Assembly (NCBI GenBank): GCA_027306505.1
Contig: DAHUZP010000072.1
Coordinates: 24,018 to 88,017 of the forward strand
Direction: 5' to 3'
Origin: Thermoplasmata archaeon
GTDB lineage: Archaea; Thermoplasmatota; Thermoplasmata; Lutacidiplasmatales; UBA184
Length of the DNA stretch: 64,000 nt
Of this stretch, positions 1-10,200 are shown piece after piece (within the stretch, counting starts at the first letter, position 1; each line of letters opens with the position of its first letter). The notes below the pieces were generated by a model that saw only the letters and a list, made by a program, of their open reading frames with translations, was not told where the DNA came from and did no database searches. Both the position numbers and the translations under genes were made by a program.

Positions 1-4
1 AGAG

Positions 5-682
5 ATGGCCTTCTCGGACGAACCGGACGAGGACGGCCGCAAGCGCCGCCGGGTCCGGGGAAGGTCGGACCCCTCAGAGTCCCCGTGGCCACGGCAGGAC
101 CAGCCGCTCTCTTGGGCCATGCTGCCCCCGGAGCAGGGGTCGGAGGAGCCGCTCGAGGCGGAGGAGACTCCCTCCCCTTCGACCCACGCGACGAGGCCGA
201 CCCCCGCTCCCTCGGAGGGCGCCGCCGAGGACTGGAGGTCGCGCTATCAGTACCTGCTGGCCGAGTTCGACAACTATCGCCGCCGGGTCCAACGTGACAC
301 CGACGCTGCCGTGAGCAGCGCCCGGGGGAACGTGCTCCTCAAGGTCATCGGGCTGCACGAGGGGATCGAGCACGCGTTGGAGGCGCTGCCCTCCGACGCG
401 AAGGCGCTGAGGGACGGGCTCTCCTTGGTCCTGCGCAACATGGACACGTTGCTCCGGGACGAGGGCGTCGAACCGGTCGCCTCGGAGGGGGCCCGCTTCC
501 AGCCGGACCTTCACGAGGCCGTCGGCCAGGCCCCTTCCGGCCCGAGGGCCCCGGAAGGGACCGTCGCCACGGTGGTCCAGCAGGGCTACCGGGGTCGCTC
601 CGGTCTGCTGCGCCCGGCGAAGGTCCTCGTCGCCTCCGGTCCACCTCCCCCCCCGTCGAAGGGGGAGAAAGGCGTGGCCTGA
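5..682 (+). CDS. grpE: GrpE nucleotide exchange factor (DnaK co-chaperone)
   Basis: Translation contains YLLAEFDNYRRRVQRD and C-terminal GVEPVASEGARFQPDLHEAV...GTVATVVQQGYRGRSGLLRPAKVLVA, the GrpE signature; acidic/disordered N-terminus. Confidence 0.93.
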   Translation: MAFSDEPDEDGRKRRRVRGRSDPSESPWPRQDQPLSWAMLPPEQGSEEPLEAEETPSPSTHATRPTPAPSEGAAEDWRSRYQYLLAEFDNYRRRVQRDTDAAVSSARGNVLLKVIGLHEGIEHALEALPSDAKALRDGLSLVLRNMDTLLRDEGVEPVASEGARFQPDLHEAVGQAPSGPRAPEGTVATVVQQGYRGRSGLLRPAKVLVASGPPPPPSKGEKGVA

Positions 683-742
683 GCGTCCCCCTCCCCCGGA
701 ATAGCTTCATCTTCTCTCGCGCCGGAGCCCCGGACGAGCACC

Positions 743-2056
743 ATGGCCGAGCGTTCGAGCGAGCTGAGCGGGTTCTACCGGAAGAGCGCTGAGGACCGGC
801 GCCGGGCAGTGCTGGAGTTCGCCGGGATCGAGCCGGAGGCCGAAAAGCCGTGGCTCCCCCCGGAAGGGGTCGACCGGGGAATCCTGGAGCGGATGATCGA
901 GAACGTGATCGGGACCTTCCCGCTCCCCCTGGGGGTCGCGACGAACTTCCGGGTCAACGGCAAGGACTACCTGGTCCCCATGGCCCTGGAGGAGCCGAGC
1001 GTGGTCGCCGCGGCGAGCCACGCTGCGAAGATCTCCCGGGAGAAGGGTGGGTTCCACGCGCAGTCGAGCCCTCCGGTGATGATCGGCCAGATCTCCCTGG
1101 TGGACGTCCCGGACCCGAGCGGCGCCCGGCTCCGGATCCTGGAGGCCGAGCCCGAGCTCCTCGCCCTCGCCAACTCGAAGGACCCGCTGCTCAACAAGGT
1201 GGGCGGAGGGGCCCGTGCCCTCGAGGTTCGGCTCGCTCCCACGCCCCGGGGCACGATCGTCATCGTCCAGCTCCACGTGGACGTGCGCGATGCGATGGGC
1301 GCGAACGCGGTCAACACCATGGCCGAGGCGCTCGCTCCTGAGCTCGCCCGACTCTCCGGCGGACGGCGCAACCTGCGGATCATCTCCAACCTGGCCGTGC
1401 ACCGAGTCGCCCGGGTCTGGGCCATCTTCCCACGAACCGCGCTCGAGGGTGAGGGCACCAGCGGGGCGGACGTGGTGGAGGGGGTCCTGGACGCCTGGAA
1501 CTTCGCGGCGCACGACCCGTTCCGTTGCGCGACCCACAACAAGGGGATCATGAACGGGATCTCCGCGGTCGCGATCGCGACGGGGAACGACTTCCGTGCG
1601 CTGGAGGCCGGGGCGCACTCCTACGCGGCGTGGAAGGCGGGACCCGGAGGCGTCATCGCCCCGCTCACCACCTACGAGAAGAACGCGGAGGGCGACCTCG
1701 TCGGGACCATCGAGGTCCCCATGGCGGTCGGCCTCATCGGTGGGGCGACGGCGGTGCATCCCACCGCGAAGCTCAACGTCCGCCTGCTGGGCGTGAAGAG
1801 CGCCCAGGAGCTCGCCCAGGTCATGGCCTCGGTCGGGCTCGCCCAGAACTTCGCCGCCCTCCGGGCCCTCGCCAACGAGGGCATCCAGAAGGGGCACATG
1901 GCGCTCCACGCCCGCAACGTCGCCGTGATGGCGGGGGCCCAGGGCGCGGAGGTCGACGAGCTCGCTCGGCGCCTCGCGCAGGAGCACGCGGTCCGTCAGG
2001 ACCGGGCGCGCGAGGTCCTGGCCGACATGCGCAAGACCTCCCCCTCGAAGACATGA
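743..2056 (+). CDS. mvaA: Hydroxymethylglutaryl-CoA reductase, class II (bacterial-like)
   Basis: ENVIGTFPLPLGVATNFRVNGKDYLVPMALEEPSVVAAAS and DAMGANAVNTMAE motifs; ENVIG-type class II signature. Confidence 0.95.
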   Translation: MAERSSELSGFYRKSAEDRRRAVLEFAGIEPEAEKPWLPPEGVDRGILERMIENVIGTFPLPLGVATNFRVNGKDYLVPMALEEPSVVAAASHAAKISREKGGFHAQSSPPVMIGQISLVDVPDPSGARLRILEAEPELLALANSKDPLLNKVGGGARALEVRLAPTPRGTIVIVQLHVDVRDAMGANAVNTMAEALAPELARLSGGRRNLRIISNLAVHRVARVWAIFPRTALEGEGTSGADVVEGVLDAWNFAAHDPFRCATHNKGIMNGISAVAIATGNDFRALEAGAHSYAAWKAGPGGVIAPLTTYEKNAEGDLVGTIEVPMAVGLIGGATAVHPTAKLNVRLLGVKSAQELAQVMASVGLAQNFAALRALANEGIQKGHMALHARNVAVMAGAQGAEVDELARRLAQEHAVRQDRAREVLADMRKTSPSKT

Positions 2057-2667
2057 CCGAGGGGCCCCGCTCGGGGCTGCTCGGGGTGCTGGCGCTGCAA
2101 GGCGATGTCCCCGAGCACGCAGAGGCCGCCCGCGGTCTTCTCGGACCGGACCGGGTGCTGGAGGTCCGCTCCCCCCAGGACCTCGCCAGGGTCGCTGCGA
2201 TCGTCCTCCCCGGAGGGGAGAGCACGACCCTTTCCCTCCTGCTCGACCGCTCCGGGCTGCGCGACCCGCTCACCGAGAGGGTACGAGCGGGGCTCCCGGT
2301 GCTCGCGACGTGCGCGGGGCTCATCCTCCTCGCCCGGGAGCTGGAGCCCGGGACGAGGGGGCGCGAGCCGAAGACCCTTGGGGTGATGGACGTCAAGGTC
2401 CGTCGGAACGACTACGGCCGCCAGGCCGACTCCTTCGAAACGACGCTCGAGGTCCAGGGGATCGGGAAGGACGTCCCCGCGGCGTTCATCCGTGCCCCGC
2501 GGATCCTGGGGGTCGGCCCGGGCGTCCGGGTGCTCGCGAAGGTGGGAGAGGACCCCGTCCTCGTGCGTGAGGGGCGGCTCTGGGGGCTCACCTTCCATCC
2601 GGAGGTCACAGGCGACCCAAGGCTGCTCCGGGCCTTCCTGGTGGACGCGGGGCTGCTCCCGGGCTGA
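2053..2667 (+). CDS. pdxT: Pyridoxal 5'-phosphate synthase glutaminase subunit PdxT
   Basis: GVLALQGDVPEHAEA, LPGGESTT, CAGLILLA, TFHPEVTGD; ATG at 2053 overlaps the HMGR stop (ATGA). The ORF track start at 1525 is an extension into HMGR. Confidence 0.93.
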   Translation: MTEGPRSGLLGVLALQGDVPEHAEAARGLLGPDRVLEVRSPQDLARVAAIVLPGGESTTLSLLLDRSGLRDPLTERVRAGLPVLATCAGLILLARELEPGTRGREPKTLGVMDVKVRRNDYGRQADSFETTLEVQGIGKDVPAAFIRAPRILGVGPGVRVLAKVGEDPVLVREGRLWGLTFHPEVTGDPRLLRAFLVDAGLLPG

Positions 2668-2729
2668 AGGGCCAACCCTCGCGCAGCCGTTGGGTCGTCC
2701 TCCTCCCCTGGAGCGGCGGGACCTGCCGC

Positions 2730-5333
2730 TCAGACCGAGGGGATCGTCACGGGTTCGAGCGTCCAGGTGCTCTTTCCGAACAGGCCGTAGAGCAGCAGGA
2801 TCCCGAGCAGGGTCACCGGTAGGAAGGCCAGGGTCAGCACGTCCGGCGCCGCCGGAAGAACGGGCTGGATGGCCCATCCCAGCAGCAGGCCCACGAACGG
2901 GTTCCAGACCAGGAGCCCGGTCCCCACGCGGGTGCGAAGGACGAGCCCGGGGTCGACGGGGGTCTCGGCGGAGCCGGTCGTCATCTGGGCGCGCACCCGC
3001 AGGACCGCCTCGGAGAGCTGCCAGTGTTGGATCGCCCGGAAGAGGACCACGCTCAGCAAGGCGACGAGCAGCAGGAACGCTCCTGCACCGAGCTGGACGG
3101 TCGAGCCAGGACCCCCATACGCGGAGGCGGAGGACCGGTCCATGACCCCGGAGAGCGAGAAGAGGAGCAGGATGACAAGGACGAACCCGGTGACCCAGCT
3201 GAGATAGGCGAAGAACGCGGCCCATCGCACATGGTCCTGCGTGAGGACGTCGGTCTGAGGGTCCTCCTGGAAGAGCCGACCGGGGGACACCCCGTACACT
3301 CGCTGCAACGTTCGGCGGACCTGGGCGTGGAAGGGCAGGACGAGGATCCCGCCCAGGATCCCCCCGAGCACGGCGAGCCACGGTGCGATGCCGAAGTCGC
3401 CAGAGGAGTTGGGGATGAGCAGCATGAGGGCGAGAGGTACCCACGCCAGGACCCAGATCTGCATCCCGCGGCGGTAGGTGCCGAGGACCCGATAGGGCTC
3501 GGTGCTGGAGCTGGGACCGCTGGAAGCATCCTCGGCCGTTGGAGGGCGCGAGGAGGCGAGACGACGTCGGGCCCGCCGGGCGGCCCCCATCCAAGCGAGC
3601 CCGGCGACCACGATGAGCCCCGAGAACGCGCTCACCAACGCGGAGGAGAGCGATGAGCCTTCGTTGAAAGCGTAGGCCGCGAGACCTTGCTGCGCCGCGC
3701 AGCCCTCGATGCAGACGGAGGTGCCTACGGCGGCACCGGAAGTGCCGCCCGCTGAAGCCATGGCACCCACGGGACAGACGTCGTAGCAGGTGGGCGTCCC
3801 CGCCGCCCCGACCGCGATCCAGTATCCTCCCCCATCGAGGAGCGCCACGATCGGGAACTGTTCAGAAGAAGGGACCAGCAGTGAGGCCAGAGGGACGTGA
3901 CAGGTCTGGGAGACCTGGTCGTTCACGAGCCCCAGCTGCCAGCAATCGACCCCGTCCCCTTGAGGCAAGGTGGCCGCGATCTCGAACTCCGTGCTGCTGA
4001 GCGGCACCACCGAGATGAGGCGGGGGAGCTGCCCGGTGCCTCCACCGTCCTGCTGCAATTGGAAGAAGGGGATCGCGGCCAGGGAGCCGAGGGAGGTCCC
4101 CTGGATGGGGATGAGATAGGTCGGGGTCACGAGGAGGGCCGGGGTATCCGGGTCACCCTGCAGGGTCCAGCTGCTTGGTGCGGGGAGCAGCATGGGGGAG
4201 GTGGAGAAGCCCGAACCGGAGCCCTGCGCGTCCAACCACAGACCCAGCGAGGCCGCGGGAGCGCCCGTCGGCTGCTCGAGGAAGGCGACCACGATGCCCG
4301 AGCCCTCGGGGGCCATCTGGAGGCTCTCGTCGGACATGAGCGAGGCCCTGCCCAACGTGAGGTTCTGCCAGACCGTCCATGAGGCCCCTGCGTCCGTGCT
4401 CGCGACCGAGCTCACCTCCCCCTGGGCGGCGCCGCAAGCTCCGACCGGTTGATGGATCCAGGCGATCGCGGCCTGGGTCCCCTCGATCCCCGCCTGGAGC
4501 GAGGTGATCACCTCGCCCGGGAGGTAGACCGCTCTCGAGTTCCAGCTGAGGCCCCCATCGTGGCTCGAAGCGAGGAGGAGCGTCGAGTTCTGGTTGCAGC
4601 CCGTGGGGCCGCCGGGATAGTACCCCGTCCCTCCGGGGCTGGAAAGCCCGGAAGCGGCCGTGAGCACCAGGTTGGAGCCGTCCGCCGCGACCACGGCGAG
4701 GTCCCAAGGAGCACCGCCGGAGACCGCGTAGAGCGGGACCAGTGAAGGGCTCCACGAGAGGCCCCGGTCGGTGCTCTTCTCCAGGAGGATCGAACCTCCG
4801 TTCGACGAAGCCGCGAAGAGGGTGTGGCCGGCCTCGGTCAGCGCGAAGAAGCTCCCTGAGGGGGCGAGCATGGTCATTTGGTACTCCGGGCCCGCGTTCC
4901 CCGCGAGCGCGACCGAGAGCCCGAGCAGCAAGAGGAGAGCCCCGGCGGCGCGGCCTCGACCCTGCCCCCGGGAAGTGTCCAGGTGGAAGCGACGATAGCG
5001 GCGCAACGCTCCCGCAGGGACGGGACGGGCCTTTCGCGGCCCGGGCGGAGCAGCGTAGGGAGGGGGGCGAGCGGGCCGACCCAGCGAAAGGAGGGGGTCC
5101 GAGAGGGCGGTGAGAGGCCCTGGAGCGGCCCCGAGCGCCCCTCCAACCCCGCCCACGTGGGGCGGTGGAGGGGGCGCTCCGTCGCCCGAACCTCCCCGGT
5201 TCCCTGGTGAGGGGGCGTTCGATGGGGCGCTTCGATCGTCCACCCGGCCGGCCCACATGGGCCCTGCCGTCGGTCCAGACCGCGTGACCGGTGGGACCTC
5301 ACCTCTCGCTGCGTCTTCTTCAGATCCGGTCAT
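2730..5333 (-). CDS. Exported membrane protein with BNR/sialidase-like beta-propeller region and C-terminal TM helices
   Basis: Hydrophobic segment GALLLLLGLSVALAG, BNR-like STDRGLSWSPS / SSHDGGLSWNSRAVYL / STDAGASWTVWQNLT, several hydrophobic helices at C-terminus; start codon uncertain. Confidence 0.75.
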   Translation of the reverse strand: MTGSEEDAARGEVPPVTRSGPTAGPMWAGRVDDRSAPSNAPSPGNRGGSGDGAPPPPPHVGGVGGALGAAPGPLTALSDPLLSLGRPARPPPYAAPPGPRKARPVPAGALRRYRRFHLDTSRGQGRGRAAGALLLLLGLSVALAGNAGPEYQMTMLAPSGSFFALTEAGHTLFAASSNGGSILLEKSTDRGLSWSPSLVPLYAVSGGAPWDLAVVAADGSNLVLTAASGLSSPGGTGYYPGGPTGCNQNSTLLLASSHDGGLSWNSRAVYLPGEVITSLQAGIEGTQAAIAWIHQPVGACGAAQGEVSSVASTDAGASWTVWQNLTLGRASLMSDESLQMAPEGSGIVVAFLEQPTGAPAASLGLWLDAQGSGSGFSTSPMLLPAPSSWTLQGDPDTPALLVTPTYLIPIQGTSLGSLAAIPFFQLQQDGGGTGQLPRLISVVPLSSTEFEIAATLPQGDGVDCWQLGLVNDQVSQTCHVPLASLLVPSSEQFPIVALLDGGGYWIAVGAAGTPTCYDVCPVGAMASAGGTSGAAVGTSVCIEGCAAQQGLAAYAFNEGSSLSSALVSAFSGLIVVAGLAWMGAARRARRRLASSRPPTAEDASSGPSSSTEPYRVLGTYRRGMQIWVLAWVPLALMLLIPNSSGDFGIAPWLAVLGGILGGILVLPFHAQVRRTLQRVYGVSPGRLFQEDPQTDVLTQDHVRWAAFFAYLSWVTGFVLVILLLFSLSGVMDRSSASAYGGPGSTVQLGAGAFLLLVALLSVVLFRAIQHWQLSEAVLRVRAQMTTGSAETPVDPGLVLRTRVGTGLLVWNPFVGLLLGWAIQPVLPAAPDVLTLAFLPVTLLGILLLYGLFGKSTWTLEPVTIPSV

Positions 5334-5390
5334 GGTGCTCCGTTCCGTGGTCCTCTGGGTCGAGCGGTGCTCCTCGGTCGCTTGGTCCTC

Positions 5391-5816
5391 TCACAGCATG
5401 TGCGAAAGCGGGTCCTCTTCCCCCTCGGGACCTGCGGGGGGCGTGGGACGAGGCAGGGGAGGGATGGAGGGAGGCGGGCCCGAGAGCTCTCCACCTCGGG
5501 ACCCGAGCGATCCGCGCCGGGAGAGGAGGGTCAGAGAGCCCACGAGCCAGAGGAGGAAGAAGAGTCCAGCGCCGCCGAACGCGAAGAGGAGCCCGCCGGA
5601 GGCGCCGATCCCCGCGGAGGCGCTTGAAACCTGGGCGCCACCACTGCCTCCACCGCCCGTGCAGTTCACCTGGCACGAGGAGGAGCTGGAGCCTGACAGC
5701 TCCTGGAGGCTGGCCAGGCCGAGCAACCCCACGAACAGGAAGAGCAGGCAGAGGAGGCCAGCGATCCAGACCGCGGCCCGCCACCGCGTCTTCTCTGGGT
5801 CCCGACCGCGCGACAT
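5391..5816 (-). CDS. Small membrane protein, hypothetical
   Basis: 141 aa with two hydrophobic stretches (AAVWIAGLLCLLFLFVGLLGLASL; GGLLFAFGGAGLFFLLWLVGSL). Confidence 0.6.
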   Translation of the reverse strand: MSRGRDPEKTRWRAAVWIAGLLCLLFLFVGLLGLASLQELSGSSSSSCQVNCTGGGGSGGAQVSSASAGIGASGGLLFAFGGAGLFFLLWLVGSLTLLSRRGSLGSRGGELSGPPPSIPPLPRPTPPAGPEGEEDPLSHML

Positions 5817-5928
5817 TCGCCCTCGTCCATCTATCGATCGGGCGGCTCTTCAACGAGATTACAAGTAAGGGGGAACGTGTTGTACACCATGCTAGAGCTT
5901 CGCCGCCCTGCGGCCCCAACCTCGAGAC

Positions 5929-7005
5929 ATGCGTGAACTGACCGACGCCGAGTATCGGACCCTCCTGGCCGTGCTCTCCTATCCGGAGGAGACCGAGCAG
6001 TCCCGCCTCCGTCGCTCCGGGCTCCCGAGCTCGACGTACCATGTGGCGAAGCGGCGGCTCTACGAGCTCGGCTGGGCGTCGGACCGATGGGTCCCTCAAC
6101 CGGGCCCGCTCGGGCTCCGCGGCGTGGAGATCACGCTCTCGAGACCGTTCTCGGGGGACCGCGGGCCGCTCGAAGCGAGGCTACAGGAGGATGCGACCTG
6201 CGTCCTGCTCTGGTCGGGCGTTCACTGCGTGCTCTCCGTGCGGTTCCTTCGCTCCGAGGGGGCCCCCACCGGGAAGCGCGCGGTTCGCCCCATGCCCGCA
6301 GAGCTCGCACGGCTCGAGGTCCTTCGCGAGGACCCGACGGCCATGCTCCCCGTCTACTTCGACTTCGCCGGCCTCTGGGCGCACTTCGGGGCGGAAGCTC
6401 CTCCCGAGGGCTATCCCCGCGGTCTCGATCTGCGGTCCCCGGCGGTGTCCGCCCAGGAACGGCACGCCGCGCTCCAGGCCTTGCTCCGGGGCAACGAGCC
6501 GGAGGCCCATTGGACCGCCCACCGATGGACGAGCCTGCTGCGGCTGCCACGAAGCCAGCGTCGCGCGGTCCAGCGGGGAACGATCTCGGCCTGGACCTTC
6601 CCGCAGTTGTCCGAGATACCGCCGATGGAAGGACGACGTATCGGCGAGGTCATCTTCGTGGTGGGCAGCACCCACAAGGGAGGTCCCACCGACCTCCTCA
6701 ATGCGCTCACGAAGGAATGCGGCGTGTTCCCGTTCCTCTTCGTCTCGGCCGGTGGACGGACCCTCGTGGGGGGGGTCGGACAGACGAGCGGGAGGTCTCC
6801 CGGACGTGTGACCCTCCGGTCCGCGCGCCGTCCCGTCCTGGGGGTGGTCCATCAACATCTGGAACAGGTGGAGATCCTCATCGAACCGGTCGAATCCTTG
6901 CGGGCGATCGTGCCGCATCGGTACGGGAGGTCCGTGGAGGACCTCTCGGAGGTCGGGAAAAGGCCGATGGCAGCCTCCACCCCCCGCGGCCTGGCGGAGA
7001 GCTGA
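5929..7005 (+). CDS. Winged-helix DNA-binding domain protein, putative transcriptional regulator
   Basis: N-terminal LTDAEYRTLLAVLSYPEETEQSRLRRSGLPSSTYHVAKRRLYELGW resembles a wHTH; remainder not recognised. Confidence 0.65.
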   Translation: MRELTDAEYRTLLAVLSYPEETEQSRLRRSGLPSSTYHVAKRRLYELGWASDRWVPQPGPLGLRGVEITLSRPFSGDRGPLEARLQEDATCVLLWSGVHCVLSVRFLRSEGAPTGKRAVRPMPAELARLEVLREDPTAMLPVYFDFAGLWAHFGAEAPPEGYPRGLDLRSPAVSAQERHAALQALLRGNEPEAHWTAHRWTSLLRLPRSQRRAVQRGTISAWTFPQLSEIPPMEGRRIGEVIFVVGSTHKGGPTDLLNALTKECGVFPFLFVSAGGRTLVGGVGQTSGRSPGRVTLRSARRPVLGVVHQHLEQVEILIEPVESLRAIVPHRYGRSVEDLSEVGKRPMAASTPRGLAES

Positions 7006-7239
7006 ACCGGCCCGCCGGTACCTGCCAGGACCGACGATCGTCCACCTTGGACGGGCGGTTCGCTGCGCGATAGCGCTGGGGCAGGGGCCTGGAGCGAAGA
7101 CCCGGGGGTCCAACGAACCATGCTCCCCAGGCGGACGGGTGCGATGCGGTCGAAGGGGAGCCCTCCGCCGGCTCGTCCCTTGACCGCCCGCGAACCAGCC
7201 TTTCAGGGGGCAACGCATCCATATACCGGGGAGGACTGG

Positions 7240-10200
7240 ATGATTGGGCTTCGCATGCCGGACCTCACCACGGTACCCGGTGCACCTTCGACCATCGCCG
7301 AACGCATCGAGGGACCCTCCTCGAGATCTCGACCGCGAGGATGGAGGATGGCGACGCTTGTCGGAGCGCTCTTCCTGACCTCCCTCATGCTCGCCGGCAT
7401 CCCGGGGGCCCAAGCGGCCTCGACCGGCACCCATGCGGCCGCGTTCGCGACCGTCCCGATACCGGGCGGCCTCTCCGTCCTGGTGAGCTCTCGGGGGCCC
7501 CTTCCCGCCGGAGCGACCTTCGGCTCGCCGCTCACCGCGAGCCAGAGCTTCTCCTTCAACATCGAGATCAACATCCCCACGACCCCCGCGGAGCAGGCCT
7601 ACCAGGCGGGGCTTCTCACCCCCGGATCGCCCAACTATCACCAGTACACCCCTCGCGGCTTCGCCTTCGTGAACGCGTGGGGACCCACCCCGAACACGGT
7701 GCAGGCGCTCTCGGCCTACTTCGGGTCCTACGGCCTGCACGTGACCAAGCTGGACCAGCTCGGACTGCTCTACAGCGTGAGCGGCTCCGTCGCCCAGGTC
7801 GACGCCGCCCTTCACACCACCCTGTATCAGGTCCGGTCGGGAACGACCCTCGGCTTCGCTCCGGCCTCCGATCCCGCGCTCCCGTCGAGCCTCGCCCCCT
7901 GGGTGGGCGCCTTCCACAACCTCAACAGCTTCACCGAGCCGCACCCGATGTTCTCCTTCGCGCCGGCGCGGACCTCGACCGCCCTCAGCGCGACCAACTT
8001 GCAGGATGCCTACAACGCGGCGGGCCTCATCAGCGGGGGCATCACGGGCACCAATGTCATCGGGCTCGCGGAGATGTGCGACCCGAGCCAGGCGAGCTCC
8101 ACCTACAGCACGGACGCCAACCAGTTCGCGTCGGCCAACGGACTGCCTGCGGACACGATCACCCTGAGCGGCAGCGGCGCCAGCAGTTGCAGCACCGGCT
8201 CCTCAGGATGGGGGGTCGAGACCGACCTGGACATCCAGTCCTCCCACTCGATCGCCCCAGGTTCGAACCAGAACGTCTGCCTGGACAACACGGACCCCTC
8301 GGTGTGCGATTCCAGCTTCATCTCGAGCGGCATCGAGTTCGGCTCGAACAGCTGGGGGAGCTCCTCCAACGGCTACGCGAGCATCTGGAACACGGCAGAA
8401 GCTTCCGGCGTGGACCTCCTCGCGTCTTCCGGTGACAGCTGTGCCGCGGTAAACTGGCCCGCGGCCGAGACCTACGCGCTCGGAGTCGGAGGCACCTCGC
8501 TCACGGTGAGCGGGACGAGCTGGGGCTCCGAGACGGTCTGGTCCTGCTCGGGCGGATCCGGCACCGGGGGGGGATGTGACACCACGGACGCCTCCCCTCC
8601 CTACCAGGCGGGCATGACGGGCTACCCGGGAGCCTGCGCTTCGGGCAACCGCGGCGACCCGGACCTTGGTGCGGACGCGGACCCCAACACCGGGATCATG
8701 GTGTACGTGGGTAACCCCGCGAACTGCGGAGGCACGAGCCCCTGCCAGGTCGGCGGGACCTCCCTCGCCTGCCCGCTCTGGAGCGCCTCCTTGGACGTCA
8801 TCTACCAGAAGTCCGGGTTCTCCGGGTTCGTCGGCGGGACGCTCTACTCGATCGCGAAGAGCTCGAGCTACAACACCGACTTCCACGACATCACCTCAGG
8901 CAGCAACGGATACTCAGCGACCGTGGGATGGGACCCGGATACCGGGCTCGGCAGCCCGAACATCGCGAACCTTGTGACGGGATTCGGCCCGCAGCCGCTC
9001 ACCGCCGCCCTCAGCCCCGCCGCGAAGACCATCGAGGCCGGTCAGGTCGTGACCTTCACAGCGGCTCTCACCGGCGGCACCTACCCGTACAGCTTCGCCT
9101 GGGAGCAGAACGGCACGACCATCGCCACGACCTCCAAGGCGATCTACAACTACACCCAGTTCCACTCGGCCCCCTCGCCCTACCAGATCTCGGTCAAGGT
9201 GACGGACTCGACGACCCCCACCGCCTTCACGGCGACCGCGGGACCCGCCGCGGTCACCGTGAACCCGGGGCCCTCGGTGGTCTTCAGCGCGACCCCCCTC
9301 ACCGTGGACGGCGGTCAGACGATCGCCCTCAGCGCGACGGCGACCGGAGGCAGCGGTGGGTACACCTACGATTGGACGCTCAACGGAAGCGGCTTCGCGA
9401 CCTCCAGCACCTCCTCCGCAACGTGGACGGCCCCGAACCACACCTTCACCGGCACCATCGGGGTCCAGGTCTACGACTCGGTCGGTGGAAGCGCGGTGGG
9501 CTCCGCCCCGATCTCGGTCTTCGCGAAGCCGGGCGTGCTCTTCTCCGCCGCCCCGCTGGGGCCGATCGATGTGCTCTCCCCGGTCACGTTGACCGCGACG
9601 GCGACGGGCGGTGACCCGCCGCTGACCTACACCTTCTTCGCGAACGGCACCCAGGTGCTCTACACCGGCTCGCAGTCGAGCTTCGCGTGGACCCCAGCGG
9701 GGCCGGGCTCGTACGTCCTATCGGCGGGCGTCAAGGACAGCCTGCTGTTCTCGGCGAGCTCCACGACCCAGACCATCCAGGTGAACCCGGACCCCCAGGT
9801 CACGATCGGGCTCCCTGCCTCCGGACAGGCGGACGTGGGACAGTACGTGCAGCTCCAGGCGAGGACCACGGGAGGCACCAGTTGTTGCTCCTTCGCGTGG
9901 ACCGTGAACGGGGCCGTGGTGCCGGGGGCTAGCGCCTCGACCTACAAGTTCAAGGCGTCGACCGCGGGGGCCATCACCGTCTCCGTCCAGGTGGTCGATG
10001 GCGTGGGACGCTCGGCGACCTCCCCTCAGGCGAGCCTCACGATCAACCCCGCCCCGACGGTCGTGATCCAGGGGTCCACGAACGTGGTGAGCGGCCAGAC
10101 GGACATGCTCACCGCGGCCGTGACTCCCGGGACCTTCCCCTTCAGCTACGCGTGGACCTTGGACGGCCAGGGAGTCGGCGGAACGCCCCATGCGGTCTAC

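Noticed and set aside
707-1987. 426 aa minus-strand ORF opposite HMGR
   Set aside because: Antisense shadow ORF in high-GC DNA; composition is Arg/Gly/His-rich and the plus strand encodes a clear HMGR
1996-3594. 532 aa minus-strand ORF overlapping pdxT and the BNR-like gene
   Set aside because: Overlaps confidently coding frames on both strands; low-complexity Arg/Pro/Gly translation
6181-7944. 587 aa minus-strand ORF opposite the wHTH and sedolisin genes
   Set aside because: Shadow ORF; the plus-strand sedolisin is unambiguous
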